From Sisyra terminalis (lineage: Eukaryota > Arthropoda > Insecta > Neuroptera > Sisyridae): 64,000 nucleotides of DNA. The notes beneath the pieces are model-generated. The model did no database searches. It was not told where the DNA came from and worked only from the letters and a program-made list of their open reading frames with translations. The stretch is from positions 27,881,282 through 27,945,281 of the forward strand of contig OY292277.1 in assembly GCA_958496175.1 (NCBI GenBank), read 5' to 3'. Position numbers and translations under genes: made by a program. Shown in pieces: positions 26,204 through 36,895 of this stretch. The number at the start of each line of letters is the position of its first letter. Within the stretch, counting starts at the first letter, position 1.

Positions 26204-26269
26204 ACGTTCAAAAATATTATTTATAACTAAATTTAGATCTCAAATCATTATATCACATACTTTTTCAGA

Positions 26270-27123
26270 ATCTATAAATTAAAATAAAATTAACGTCGAA
26301 GAAAACTTTACAAAACTAACAGTGACTATTAAGCGATGTTCTTGTTGAATCCCGCCTTATAAGTTTAAGCCATTTGGTTCATATTATTTTCTTTATGACA
26401 GGATCATCCGTAAAAATATGTGAAAAAGAAGGGAAAAAATTAGTTAAGACCACAAACTAGAACTTGGACGAAGGAAAAAAAGTGAAACATGCATTTTTGG
26501 GTAAAATTTTTACAAAAAAATACAATTTCGGTGAAACTTTATTTTTTTTTTTTAATTGTAATTGAGAAACAAATTCTTCCTCCTAGTTTTTAAGAATTAT
26601 ATCTCAAAAACCTGTGTAAAATTTGAACAAAATCGGTTGAGTAGTTCTCAAGAAATCTAAACAGCCGACTTTGAAAACCCAGATTCGAGAAGAACGCCGC
26701 AATAGACGAGCATATATCCACCGATATATCTGCAGCTAGCTGAGCTTCCCAAGGATGTACCACTGAAACTATTACTCGGATCCACTATAAAATTTAGAAC
26801 AATATTATAGAGATGTGGTAGAAATTAATAAGACGATAAAAAAAAAACGTTTTTTTGAAGCTATGAAGCTCATGTATCCCCTTTAAGAGAAAATGATTAG
26901 AAGGAAGTGTTATTGGGGATAAGCACTATTTGGGGATCAGTAATATTCGTTGTAGAATAGATACGTCTTTAATTTTAAATTCAAGTTTCATTGTAGCCTA
27001 AATTTTCTGTACACACTTTCAACTAAAAGAATTGATATCTATCAAAAAATTTTTTATTATTTATTATTTAAAATGACTTCGATCGACTGCCGACCTGTTC
27101 GCAATCGACCGTTTGCCCATCCC
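26270..27123 (-). mobile_element. hAT element carrying a TTAA passenger, copy 2
   Basis: The minus strand begins CAGGGATGGGCAAACGGTCG at 27123-27107 and continues through GCGAACAGGTCGGCAGTCGA and CATTTTAAATAATAAATAAT. This matches the left end of the element at 33723. The distal end is truncated before the CAAGGGTGGGC terminus seen in the other copy. A TTAA-bounded segment lies at the same internal place in both copies. Confidence 0.7.
26329..26886. mobile_element. TTAA-flanked passenger element in hAT copy 2
   Basis: It is bounded by TTAA at both sides (26329-26332 and 26883-26886) and is 558 bp long including them. Its partner at 33900-34456 is 557 bp. Shared interior blocks include, on the minus strand, AACTACTCAACCGATTTTG, TTTACACAGGT and AGATATAATT. 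TTAA target choice fits piggyBac- or Kolobok-type elements, but no transposase is present. Confidence 0.6.
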
Positions 27124-28490
27124 TGTGTTAGATTATAAACTGAGGGAGATCATAATACTACGGTATGCTATTAATTATAAAATATCGAAAAAAAAAATCG
27201 ATAAATCGTTTATAAACGTCTATGTTTCTAACATTGAAGTTGAAATTTTTAAAATATATCGATTTTCTAATATCGATATTTTTATGAGGAATGGGGCATC
27301 CCTAATATAACTTTCGAAAATTGTGAAAAACATTTGAATTTGTTAATTTATTTAAATTGTGTATGTAACTTTTAATGCCACTTTCTTTAGCGTTTTTTAC
27401 TTTCTTATTAGTTGCACAAAATTTCTTTTTTTTGAAGTATTTTTTTACCGTATTTTCTTTATTGTGTCTATTTTCGGAAAACATCCTCAAAAGATATATC
27501 AATACTTATCCAGTAAGGAAAGATAAAATTAATTTAAATTACACGCTTCCACTTGATCTCTCTTTTTGGCTGTTTGTTTTCTAACCCAAATCAAATTCTC
27601 GCAAACGTGGCATTGAAGGTGTTAACATCGTTATCGAGTATAGCAAAACCCGCAGGATTTGTCGAATATTCCTGAAACAAATTACTGATTTATCGGGATT
27701 TAAACCCAATTAATATCAGTCGCGTTTTAACAGTATACGAGACAAGAATGAATTTTCGTTAAAATTTAATTAATTTAAATCTAAATGGGAAATTGGAAAT
27801 TTGTTTAAAATTAATCTGTTCCTTTTTTTTGTTCAATGAGAAATTGAGGAATATTGTGTGGGTGAATTTTATTTGATTTACTGAGGCAAACATAATCTGA
27901 TTGACTGATTTCCATTTCCATTTCAATTGGTGTGGTTTAATTAATTAGCTAGCGATCATTGGATGGTCGGAAGTGCTTTAGGTAACGTTGATTACGACAT
28001 CAAACGTAAATAATTCAAGTTAAAGTGCTGTGCTTCAATTGGAATTAAATAAAGCGAGGAATCGCTTTTAGGTATACATATAGTAAAAATCTTGAAAATA
28101 TATCAGAAATGCAATGGGGACAACGCGTGAATAGACGAGAAAATACCAATGCTGAAGAAAACCAGTCTTAATAGTTTTCGTTCATCTTTTTGTGCTTTTA
28201 CTGGGGAAATTTCAATTATTTCGGACACTTGAAAATATAATGATAGTCGTTGGAGTGAAAATTCTCTCGACCTAGTTAGATATGACAGAACTTTTGGAGA
28301 CGATTCTCTTAATTTAACGACAATGGAAATGATAATGCCAACGGTTTCCTCGTTGTTTTGTTCAACTTTTGAGGTTTTAAGTTTTCAATGGATTTAATCA
28401 ATGAATCGAGCTGGGGAAGAAATTTTGTCAAAACATATTTCTATCCGAATAAATCATGCTAAAATTATGCAGTGTGTTAAGTCGCGGACT
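27124..28490. other. No gene recognised
   Basis: Contains ATATCGAT-rich sequence at 27180-27310 ending ATGGGGCATCCCTAAT, which resembles a hAT terminus in reverse, without a confirmed partner. The stretch 27740-28440 looks unique and non-coding. The paired frames at 27302-27584 are shadows of AT-rich DNA. Confidence 0.4.
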
Positions 28491-29530
28491 AGCGATATTT
28501 TAATATCATATTCTGGATGGAAATTTATCGACAAAAAACTTTAAAAAGGGGGTCGCCCCCTTCCGCTTTCAAAAATATCGTCCATTTTACATATTACTAA
28601 ATTTTTTCTCTCTCATTAGGATTATAAGCGGTTATCTCTAAAATCATAAACGCTAACGACACTTTAAAACAATCATTTGAATTGTTATTAGCCTAGCTTT
28701 CTATTAATACACATAAACTGCGTAAAATAATTACTTAAAATCGAGAAATGAGGGTTTAAACTTCAAATTTGACCCTTTTTTTTGGCAAAAAAGTCAGTTT
28801 TTTGCGTCTATTTAAAGAACCCTCCTCCCAAACAATGCAATTTTATTATTATTTTTAAAAGTATTTAAGTTTTTCTACAAATAAGACCAAAATCATTATT
28901 GCAGCTTACATATTATTGAAATAATATACTTGAAAGCTTAGCATTATTTGAGGGTAAAAACAAGTTGAACGAAATAAAATTTATTCTTTTATATGAAACT
29001 TAAATCATTAATGATACAAATAATTAAAGTATGTATGTGTTTTATTTCGTTCAAATTGTTTTTACCCTCAAATAATGCCAAACTTTAAAGTTAGATGATT
29101 TCATTAATATGTTAGCTATATTAATGATATTGGTCTTTTTTTGTTAGAAAACTCAAATACTTTTGAAATTAATAAAAATATTGGATAGTTTTGGGCAGAG
29201 GGCTCTTTACCTAGACACAAAAAACTGATTTTTTTACTAAAAAAAAGGGTCAAATTTGAAGTTTAAGCCCTTATTTCTCGATTTTAAGTAATTATTTTAC
29301 GCAGTTTATGTGTATTAGTAGAAAGCTAGGCTAATAACAATTCAAATGATTGTTTTAAAGTGTCGTTAGCGTTTATAATTTCAGAGATAACCACTTTTAA
29401 TCCTAATGCGAGAGGAGAAATTTAGCATTAGGTAAAATGGCTGATACTTTTGAAAGGGGAAGGGGGCGCCTCCTTTTTAAGGTTTTTTGTCGATAAATTT
29501 CCATCCAGAATACGATATTAAAATATCGAT
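28491..29530. repeat. 1.04-kb foldback (large imperfect inverted repeat)
   Basis: Arms of about 490 bp (28491-28982 and 29040-29530) are reverse complements around a loop of about 57 bp. Matching landmarks include GCGATATTTTAATATCATAT facing ATACGATATTAAAATATCGA, GGATGGAAATTTATCGACAA facing TTGTCGATAAATTTCCATCC, AGCCTAGCTTTCTA facing TAGAAAGCTAGGCT, and TTTGAGGGTAAAAAC facing GTTTTTACCCTCAAA. No target duplication is obvious. It is a foldback-type MITE or an inverted duplication, and a transcript through it would form a long dsRNA hairpin. Confidence 0.85.
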
Positions 29531-30489
29531 ATTAATGTATTAAAACATAATCAAATGTAAAGAAAGTTATAATTATTAAATTAACCCGAAGAAATTGTTG
29601 AAACTTTTCTTTGTTTTAATTAAAAAGAAAAAAATGGAGAAGGAAGTAAATAACAATACGAAAGGAAAGTAATATTTCATCAAAATTGCTTCTTCAAACA
29701 AATATTTCGATGAGGCAATAAATACATTGTTGATTCAAGTGCTTTATTGATTAAATGCTTCAGGAGCTTTCCCAATATAATAATTTACCGAAAGAAACGA
29801 ATCGCCAGAAAAGCTTATTGACTACTATGAAAGAATATAAGAAAAGTATTTAATATTTGAAATTCATAATCGAAAATCGTTACTTAAATAAAGTTTACGA
29901 AGAAACGAGTAAATATTGTTGTGGTATTAAAAAAAAATATAAATGTATTTAAGGGGGTATTCTAGTCTAGAAAGCTGAAATTCAGTCGTTCTTTGACTTG
30001 CAATAAAGAATAATTATATTTCAACCATCCATCTTTCATCATTTATTTATTTATATTTTAAGAATTTACAACAAAATATAAAAATAAATATATTTCATAA
30101 AGTTATACGCTATTGAAGTAGAGGGGGAAAAAAGCGTCGGTCTATCTTGTCACGATTCCTACAGATCCATTAAATTAACATTACACTTTTAGAGTTTGTA
30201 AAAAATAACTACGAAATATTTTGTCGCTTTTTTGTAGTTCGAGAAATTTAAAGGAAAAATGTTATCGCTTGCATACTTTTCGTAAAAACACCATTTAAAG
30301 AAAAAGTCTAAATTGAAATTTCAATATTATCAGATTGCTCCAAATTGAGCTTTTTCGAAAAAAGCGATAGAAATCAAAATTTTCATGTTTATAGAAAAGC
30401 TCTAAACGTCAACTTATACCTACATGCTCTGGTTTTTCTGGAAAATATGCAAGCAACAATTTTTTTTTAAATTTACTATTAGTTCTCTC
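29531..30489. other. No gene recognised
   Basis: AT-rich. The string TTAAGGGGGTATTCTAG at 29949 looks like the end of a TTAA-targeting transposon, but I found no opposite end. Confidence 0.4.
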
Positions 30490-30715
30490 CAAATTTGTAC
30501 CCACGTAGACGGGGCTGACAATTGCTTCTAGTGCGACTTGTCGTTTACTGTACAATGCGTCATCTATTTGTACAGATTAGTGAATCGAAGCAAGTAAAAT
30601 GCCAAGTACTTGTATTAAGCGCTTATTTGTATAGGCTGGCGCTCATTAGTACTCAATTGCCATCTGTTGTTTTTAGTTACCATAAAACTTATACCCTCGT
30701 AGACGATGCTTCGTA
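30490..30715. other. GC-richer unclassified block, possible mariner-type remnant
   Basis: Base composition rises sharply relative to the flanks. The two borders read CCCACGTAGACGGGGC and ACCCTCGTAGACGA. The second, reversed, gives TCTACGAGGGT, similar to mariner termini. The 64-codon frame inside (30522-30716) has no recognisable domain. Identity is uncertain. Confidence 0.3.
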
Positions 30716-31241
30716 GGCCAAACTAGATTTTCCTTTTTTCTATTTGACGTCATATGCACGGTATATCCATATATACATGTCAATGTATGCATTCCACTCG
30801 TAAATCCAAACTGAGTTTCCCCATTTAAGTCTTCCATTGTTTTGGGCATTCTAAAATGTTCGATGGTGTGTGATTTGTTTTTTAAGTAGCATTGAATAAT
30901 TCCAGGAGTACCTCTATATTTTCCTTATTCAGTGCTTTTATTGCTTCCGCAGAGGCATATTTTCAGACTATGTAACCTTATCTAGGTTTGCTCTTCTTAT
31001 AACATATTGAATGGGATATAAATGTATATCCTAACTAGTAAGTGTAAGATGAAAATTAATTTTTAGCACCCTTCTTTCATTAATTGTGTCCTTTTTTACA
31101 GTTAAAGAATAATAATATAATAATTTTTAATAAAGTTTTGCAATTTTTTGAAAAAAAAAATCTATATTTTATTTTATGTAAACTAACTAAAAATCGTTCA
31201 AAAACAAATGTTAAGCTATTCAAAACTTATAAATAATTTTT
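30716..31241. other. No gene recognised
   Basis: AT-rich non-coding DNA leading into a SINE on the minus strand. Confidence 0.5.
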
Positions 31242-31405
31242 GTATTGTTATTTACCGTCGTTATATAATTACAAAGGTCTTAAGCGACTCTAAGATTAAT
31301 GAAAATTCGCAATTGAGAGATATCGAAAATTTGCGCTAATCGAGGATCGAACCCAACAATGACCAGTTTTGGAGCGGTCACCTAAACCACTCAGCCACCA
31401 GTAGG
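31242..31405 (-). mobile_element. tRNA-derived SINE, copy 3
   Basis: The best-preserved head: on the minus strand CCTACTGGTGGCTGAGTGGT (A box TGGCTGAGTGG), then TTGTTGGGTTCGATCCTCGA (B box GGTTCGATCC). The body has CAAATTTTCGATATCTCTCA and the tail CGACGGTAAATAACAATA. The class II tRNA-like A box suggests a serine- or leucine-tRNA ancestor. Confidence 0.85.
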
Positions 31406-31899
31406 TTTATAAAACGTTTAATAATTGTTATATATTTATTTAAGTTTTTATTAAACAAAAATGGAAAAATTATTTTATTACTATTGAAAAATTCATATCT
31501 AAGAAGTAATGAAAACAAAATCGAATTTTCTTTGAAATTATTTTTTAGGTTTCCATTTTGTTGTGGTAACAAAACTGTTACAAAAACCGCTTTTAGCTTG
31601 AAGCTCCAACTGCAGAAAAGTCTTGACACGAACCGTAGAATAATCCTAATGGAATATTCATGTGATTGTTACCATACATTCCCAATAACACTAACTACAT
31701 TGAAACGTACTCGGTCGATGTCAATTTCAATCAGCTTTATTCGATTCGTTGTTTTCCCATTTTCCGTTTTCTCTACCTTTTACATTTCTCTGTTTACTTT
31801 TTCCCCAATTTTAATGATTTCTTTGTACAATTTACATAAAAAATTCTAAAAATGAGTAGTAGAAAAACCACAAATAATTAAGAAAAAAAAATTTAAAAA
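31406..31899. other. No gene recognised
   Basis: Holds overlapping frames of 121 codons (31484-31849, plus) and 83 codons (minus). Both are biased to Phe, Ser, Leu and Ile with no domain, signal or splice context, so I do not call them genes. Confidence 0.5.
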
Positions 31900-32520
31900 A
31901 TAATTTTAAAAGTCTCGTTTGTATTGATAAAATGCACTAAAAAGTAAACTATAAATTTATAACCTGAATTTTAGTATTGATTTCACCATCGATATTAAGG
32001 CGATACTCACCAATTAATGAGAATCGAAAAATTTGCGGCTGAAAAATGATTCTGGATAATGTCAAAAATTTAAAGAATCTATTAAAAATCAGGACTTGTA
32101 AGATAGACAAGTTGACAGTTAAAACCAACAATAGTCATAAAGTAGGGCAGTGTTTCCAACATTGTGAGTCGCGGGCGAATATTAAGTGGGTTCTAAGGAG
32201 CGATTCATTACTGTATGAGACATGAATTTAAAAAAAAAGGAAGTGATGAATTTGATATTTCCAATAGCATTAGTAGCACCGAGAAGCTACCTAGTTGTGC
32301 ATTAATGCGAGGGGTCAAATTTGGTTTACAATTTAGTTATATGAAACACCTCTCGCTTTGATGTAGGTACAACTAAATAGCTTTTAATTCTCATTATTTG
32401 GCTAGTATCACCTCAATGTCGATGGTGAAATCGGTACTAAGGTTCAGTTCAAAAATTTATTTTTTATCTTTTTAGTACATTTTATCAAGAAACGAAGTTT
32501 TTAACATCTTTATTTAAATA
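31900..32520. repeat. Inverted repeat bracketing a hAT fragment
   Basis: Left arm about 31900-32035 and right arm about 32385-32520. The block TTAATATCGATGGTGAAATC in the left arm (reversed) matches TCAATGTCGATGGTGAAATC at about 32410, and AGTGCATTTTATCAA matches AGTACATTTTATCAA. Between them, from 32148, a hAT end CAGTGTTTCC begins that is homologous to 1-104. Confidence 0.65.
32148..32250 (+). mobile_element. hAT-type element, terminal fragment (partner at 1-104)
   Basis: CAGTGTTTCCAACATTGTGA opens the fragment, with GTGAGTCGCGG, AAGTGGGTTCTAA and TGTATGAGACATGAAT following, collinear with the copy at the window start. Its right end is not determined. Confidence 0.55.
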
Positions 32521-32589
32521 TTTTTATTTTCTCCTTTTTTAGTCTTTCGATGTAATTTTAATATCAATTTTGTCAATCTTTGTCTCACA

Positions 32590-32720
32590 TTTGCACTAAC
32601 TGATTGTCATTTGTTTCAACTGTCATTTCGATTTCATTAAATTGTCAGTTTTTGCCATTTATCAGCTATGCTAGTTTTGAATATTTCACGGGCAATAACT
32701 ATAAGAAAATATTAATTACT
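32590..32720 (+). repeat. Dispersed repeat T, copy 3 (partial)
   Basis: Shares TGTCATTTGTTTCAACTGTC, ATTTCATTAAATTGTCAGTT and GAATATTTCACGG with the copies at 17909 and 19829. The upstream third is missing. Confidence 0.55.
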
Positions 32721-33714
32721 ACGTACACCATAAAACTAACTACCATAATGCTAACTTCATCAAGCCCTTAAAATTGATTCAGTTTTACATGGGTCTTTGA
32801 TGGTAGACAACAGGGTTTTTTTCAAAATTAAATATTTAATTAAAGTAGAAATACTTGGTGGTTATTAAATTTTACGACGGATTAATGCGTTGTCAGGAGA
32901 GTAAGAAGGTGTGCCAAAATTTAGCACGATAAAGTGCTGGGAAGTAGGAGAAAAATGAGATTATAAGTTTCGTAACTTACAAACAATCAACAAAGTGACC
33001 TTATAGAAGCGAGGTAAAAATTTTTCGAAAGAAACGCACAAATCTTAATCCAAATTACTTAATCTATAATTAGTTCTGACGTTATATGTAGTGTGTATAA
33101 GAAAAAATTAATTGAGTTCCAATGTAATTGGAAATGTATGTGTTTAATTATGAAAAGCTTACCGAGAAGTGTTTAAAAAAGCCCTCTTTATACAAAACAA
33201 CTAATTTATATAATTTTGTTCATGGAAAATATTAGCTTTTCGTGATTTTTAAATACCAACAAACCCTTGTAAGGAAACACAAATAATAAAAACGTTATAT
33301 GTACAATGTACATATATCCAAGCCCACATGTTTTTTTTTTTAATTTTTTTTCACGTATACTTTTGTTAAAATTACTTATTGTTAAACAAAATCAATATTT
33401 AAAGTCTTACACGCTTTTGCTTGTTTTTTATTTTGTTATGTCATAAAATCCAAAAGTCTTGGGAAGATATTTAAGAATCTTTACACGTTGTCATTCTATT
33501 CCACGCAAATCATCCAAAAACTTGTACCCAATCGGCCGAAATTTCCCGAATTTAAGTAAACTTTGCCACACTGCGCGTGCGTGCTTGCATACTGTTTACT
33601 ACACCCGGAACAAACACATCACCAAGTTAATATACTGATAAATTGAGTGGAATTCTTTCAAAATGGAGGGAATATGTATAGGAGCTAAAGAGGTATAGAC
33701 GATAGGATAAATAG
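32721..33714. other. No gene recognised
   Basis: AT-rich non-coding DNA. A GC-richer run near 33570-33600 is too short to interpret. Confidence 0.5.
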
Positions 33715-33722
33715 GTATAAAG

Positions 33723-34556
33723 CAGGTGTGGGCAAACGTTCGATCGCGAACTGTCGACAGTCGATCACAGGCATTTTAAATAATAAATAATATTTTAGGT
33801 AATTTTCAATTCTTTTAATTGAAAACACGCATCTATTCGAAAACGAATATTATTGATTCTCAATAGTGCTTCTAATACTTCTTTCTGGTCATTATTTCTT
33901 TAATGGGTTACAAGGGTTTCACGACTATAAAAATCAATTTTTTTATTGGTTGTCAAGGTTTATCAAGAATTACTCAACCAATTTTGATGATACTTTACAC
34001 AGGTCTTCAAGATATAATTTACAAGGACTTGGGCGAATGATTTTTTTTTCAATTATAACTATTTAAAAAAAACTATAGAGCAAATATCAATTTCCATTCT
34101 TTTGTAAAAATGCTTACAAAAAAATCTTCGTCTGAATTCTAGTTTATGGTCTTAACGATTTTAACTAAAATACGTATTTTTTTTCTTCTTTTTTGCCGTT
34201 TTTCACGGTTTATCCTGTCATGAGTTTTACTGTCAACGCGGACACACCTTTTTTCCGAAGGGTCACCGGAAATGGCGTCGCAATGGCGTAGTTTTAAATA
34301 TTTTTCTACGAAAATTTCGGAAAATCTTTGTCAAATGTGTGTCTAAGACAGTGAAAAGTTTAAAGAAAATATTTTGTTTTTTATACTAAATGGGGAAATT
34401 TTTTTGAAAATGGGTCACTTTTTACCCGATTAAACCCATGTACCATAACCCCTTAAATAGTAATTGTTTTTAATTTAACCCATTTTTCGAAGTCGATCAC
34501 GTATAAATAAGAAACATTATTGTCGATTGTACAATTATTAAGTTTGCCCACCCTTG
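33723..34556 (+). mobile_element. hAT element carrying a TTAA passenger, copy 1
   Basis: Starts CAGGTGTGGGCAAACG and ends with the reverse of CAAGGGTGGGCAAAC. The flanking 8-mers GTATAAAG (33715-33722) and GTATAGAG (34557-34564) form a target duplication with one mismatch. The 834-bp element encodes no transposase. Its interior is largely occupied by the TTAA-bounded passenger, which leaves about 177 and 100 bp of hAT sequence on each side. Confidence 0.8.
33900..34456. mobile_element. TTAA-flanked passenger element in hAT copy 1
   Basis: TTAA duplications at 33900-33903 and 34453-34456 enclose inverted-type ends TTAATGGGTTACAAGG and, reversed, TTAAGGGGTTATGGTACATG. It lies at the same place as the passenger in the other hAT copy. 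Confidence 0.65.
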
Positions 34557-34564
34557 GTATAGAG

Positions 34565-34975
34565 GATACATTTCAGTTGCGCACTATTATGAACTAATAC
34601 ATCTCCATAATACATTAATACATAAAATTTGTCAGTTTACTACAAATGAGTCTAAATAGTTACTGACACGTTGATATTGGTTTGATTTAATTCGGATGGC
34701 ATGATCTCAAAGGAATTTGTTGAATGGTGTAATTTTGAATTTAAAACAGGACAGGATAAACATTAAATATATGAAAATTTTGATTTTCGGTTTATGCTTT
34801 GTTTTACCATACATATAATGAATAATAATATTTTTTAAAGATAGTTATATTTATAAAGTTTGCAAAATTTAGTCAAAAAATGATAACTGATTTTATGAAA
34901 CTTAAAGTAAGACATCCTGTATTCGCTGGTTTCGTTTGAGTTGACATTTCCAAGGAAACACTTATATTAACTATA
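34565..34975. other. No gene recognised
   Basis: AT-rich spacer between the compound hAT and a Helitron-like element. Confidence 0.5.
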
Positions 34976-35437
34976 TCTATACTAATATATAAAATTCTTG
35001 CGTCTGTCTGTACATTTCGGTTTTGAACCCAATTTTAGGGTCAATATTTGTTTCAAGAGGCCCTTATTCCGAATTTAACATTTTTAAATTTTTTTTCTGT
35101 CTGTCTGTCTGTCTGTGTGTCCCGATTTAACTAAAGAACGGAACAACCAAATTTAATGAAATTTGGTAATAAGATACAACACACTTTCCCACAGACTATA
35201 GGCTACTTATCATTCCAAAAAAATAATAAGGGAAGGTATTCCCTAGGGATGAAAACATAAATTTTTACACTAGACCGGTGAGTTATATATCATTGAAAAG
35301 GTAATTTAAAGTTTGAAAATAATCTGTAAAAATATTTTTAGTTGAACTGATAAAAAACACAGTAAGCCCAATTTAAATTATAAAAAATTGCCTCTTTGAA
35401 ATATAAACCTTTATATATGTACAATAAATACTTGATG

Positions 35438-35536
35438 TTAATAGCGTAATGGCTTAAGTTTCTGACATTCTGATCCTCCTAATTATAAAGACGTGGGTTC
35501 GGATCTTACAGCAAACTTTTTTTTTATTTTTTTTTT
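35438..35536 (+). ncRNA. tRNA-like Pol III unit inside Helitron-like copy B
   Basis: A-box-like TAGCGTAATGG (35442-35452) and B box GGTTCGGATCT (35496-35506, one change from consensus) are followed by a T-rich terminator-like tract. Spacing and order equal those in copy A. Confidence 0.5.
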
Positions 35537-36526
35537 ACAAAATTATTGTAAATAGACCTTTAGAGTTACTCAATATTAGTAAAAATAATAGTATTAGTAG
35601 TAATAATAATAATAGTAATTAAACTTAAAGTAAATACGTTTTTAAAACCGTGCATACATAAAATCCTGTATTTATATATCGCCTCTGACTGATGAAATTT
35701 TAATATCCGATGTATTCCTTTTAAGAAGTAGACAACTGATAAGATTTTTTTTTTTTGAAAATTCCTACCCTAAAAGAATAAAAGGGGTGACTAAGTTTGT
35801 ATGAGAAAATGTAAAGTTAATCAACAATCGAAATTTTGAATTTAATAAGTGCAATTAATAAATAAATTATTAATTATAAGTTTCTGTTTTTGTTATATCA
35901 TTTTAGTAACAACGTTTTAAATAACGTTATTTCACTAAATTAGTATGAAAGTTTATGTAGTACTTATTCTAACAAAGCGATTTTTAATTTTTGTTTGTTT
36001 TTCAACAATCAAACTTTTTAAAATCTAATTTTTATGAACCAATGATTGTGACCTGCAGCAATTATTTATTGTGCTGAAAAACATTAAGGGAGCAATTTTT
36101 TGTCATATATTTCATTATCAATCAAAATATAAAATCTTCCAAACTAACTTTTTTTCGGTATTCAGAAAAATTTGAAAATCGATTATTGTTCTTGAAAATA
36201 TATAAAATATTCAAATTTCCTTCCACGTTTTCTACCTGTTTCCAACAATTTTGTATGTACAACGTCTAAATGTGCGAAATCGAATTGCTTTTTAGTAATG
36301 ATGATCAAAATAAAAAAGGTCATAAGTTTTTTCGTTTTACATTGTATTTTCCAAATAAAAGGATATTTTTGTCGATGAAATTTGGAAATGTTTTCCTCAT
36401 ACGATGCAGATATATAATAAGAAAGGGTTTTTGTTAATTTCTCCCCTAAAAAAGTGAAAAATGGTGGCAAAGTTAGTACGGCATAACGTCTAACAAACAA
36501 TCGAAATTTCAAATTTAATTATCAAA

Positions 36527-36633
36527 ATATGTTCGTAATAGGCGCAACGTTTTATCGCTTAAAATAAAACAATGTTGATTTATTATTAGATTCAAAAACG
36601 TAGGATCTGTTTAAAAATTTAAACTCTATTATT

Positions 36634-36704
<71 letters not shown>

Positions 36705-36805
36705 AAATAATAGAGTTTAAATTTTTAAACAGATCCTACGTTTTTGAATCTAATAATAAATCAACATTGTTTTATTTTAAGCGATAAAACGTTGCGCCTA
36801 TTACG

Positions 36806-36812
<7 letters not shown>
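36527..36812. repeat. 286-bp near-perfect palindrome centred on (AT)33
   Basis: Arms of about 110 bp (36527-36636 and 36703-36812) are exact reverse complements by eye except for one mismatch next to the microsatellite (36636 versus 36703). The AT run 36637-36702 lies exactly at the centre. The neighbouring copy A carries the same arms but clearly diverged, so this perfection is unusual. Confidence 0.9.

Positions 36813-36892
<80 letters not shown>
36809..36892. repeat. (AT)42 microsatellite
   Basis: An uninterrupted AT run of 84 bp joins the right palindrome arm to the element's spacer sequence. It stands where copy A continues with the rest of its arm, so it marks a deletion or template-switch junction. 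Confidence 0.95.

Positions 36893-36895
<3 letters not shown>

Noticed and set aside
31484..31849. 121-codon open frame on the plus strand
   Set aside because: It is rich in Phe, Ser, Leu and Ile as expected of AT-rich DNA, has no recognised domain, starts inside sequence adjoining a SINE, and overlaps an open frame on the other strand. No splice or promoter context supports it.
36183..36512. 109-codon minus-strand frame
   Set aside because: It lies entirely inside the arm of the Helitron-like element, is disrupted in the homologous arms of copy A, and has no domain.
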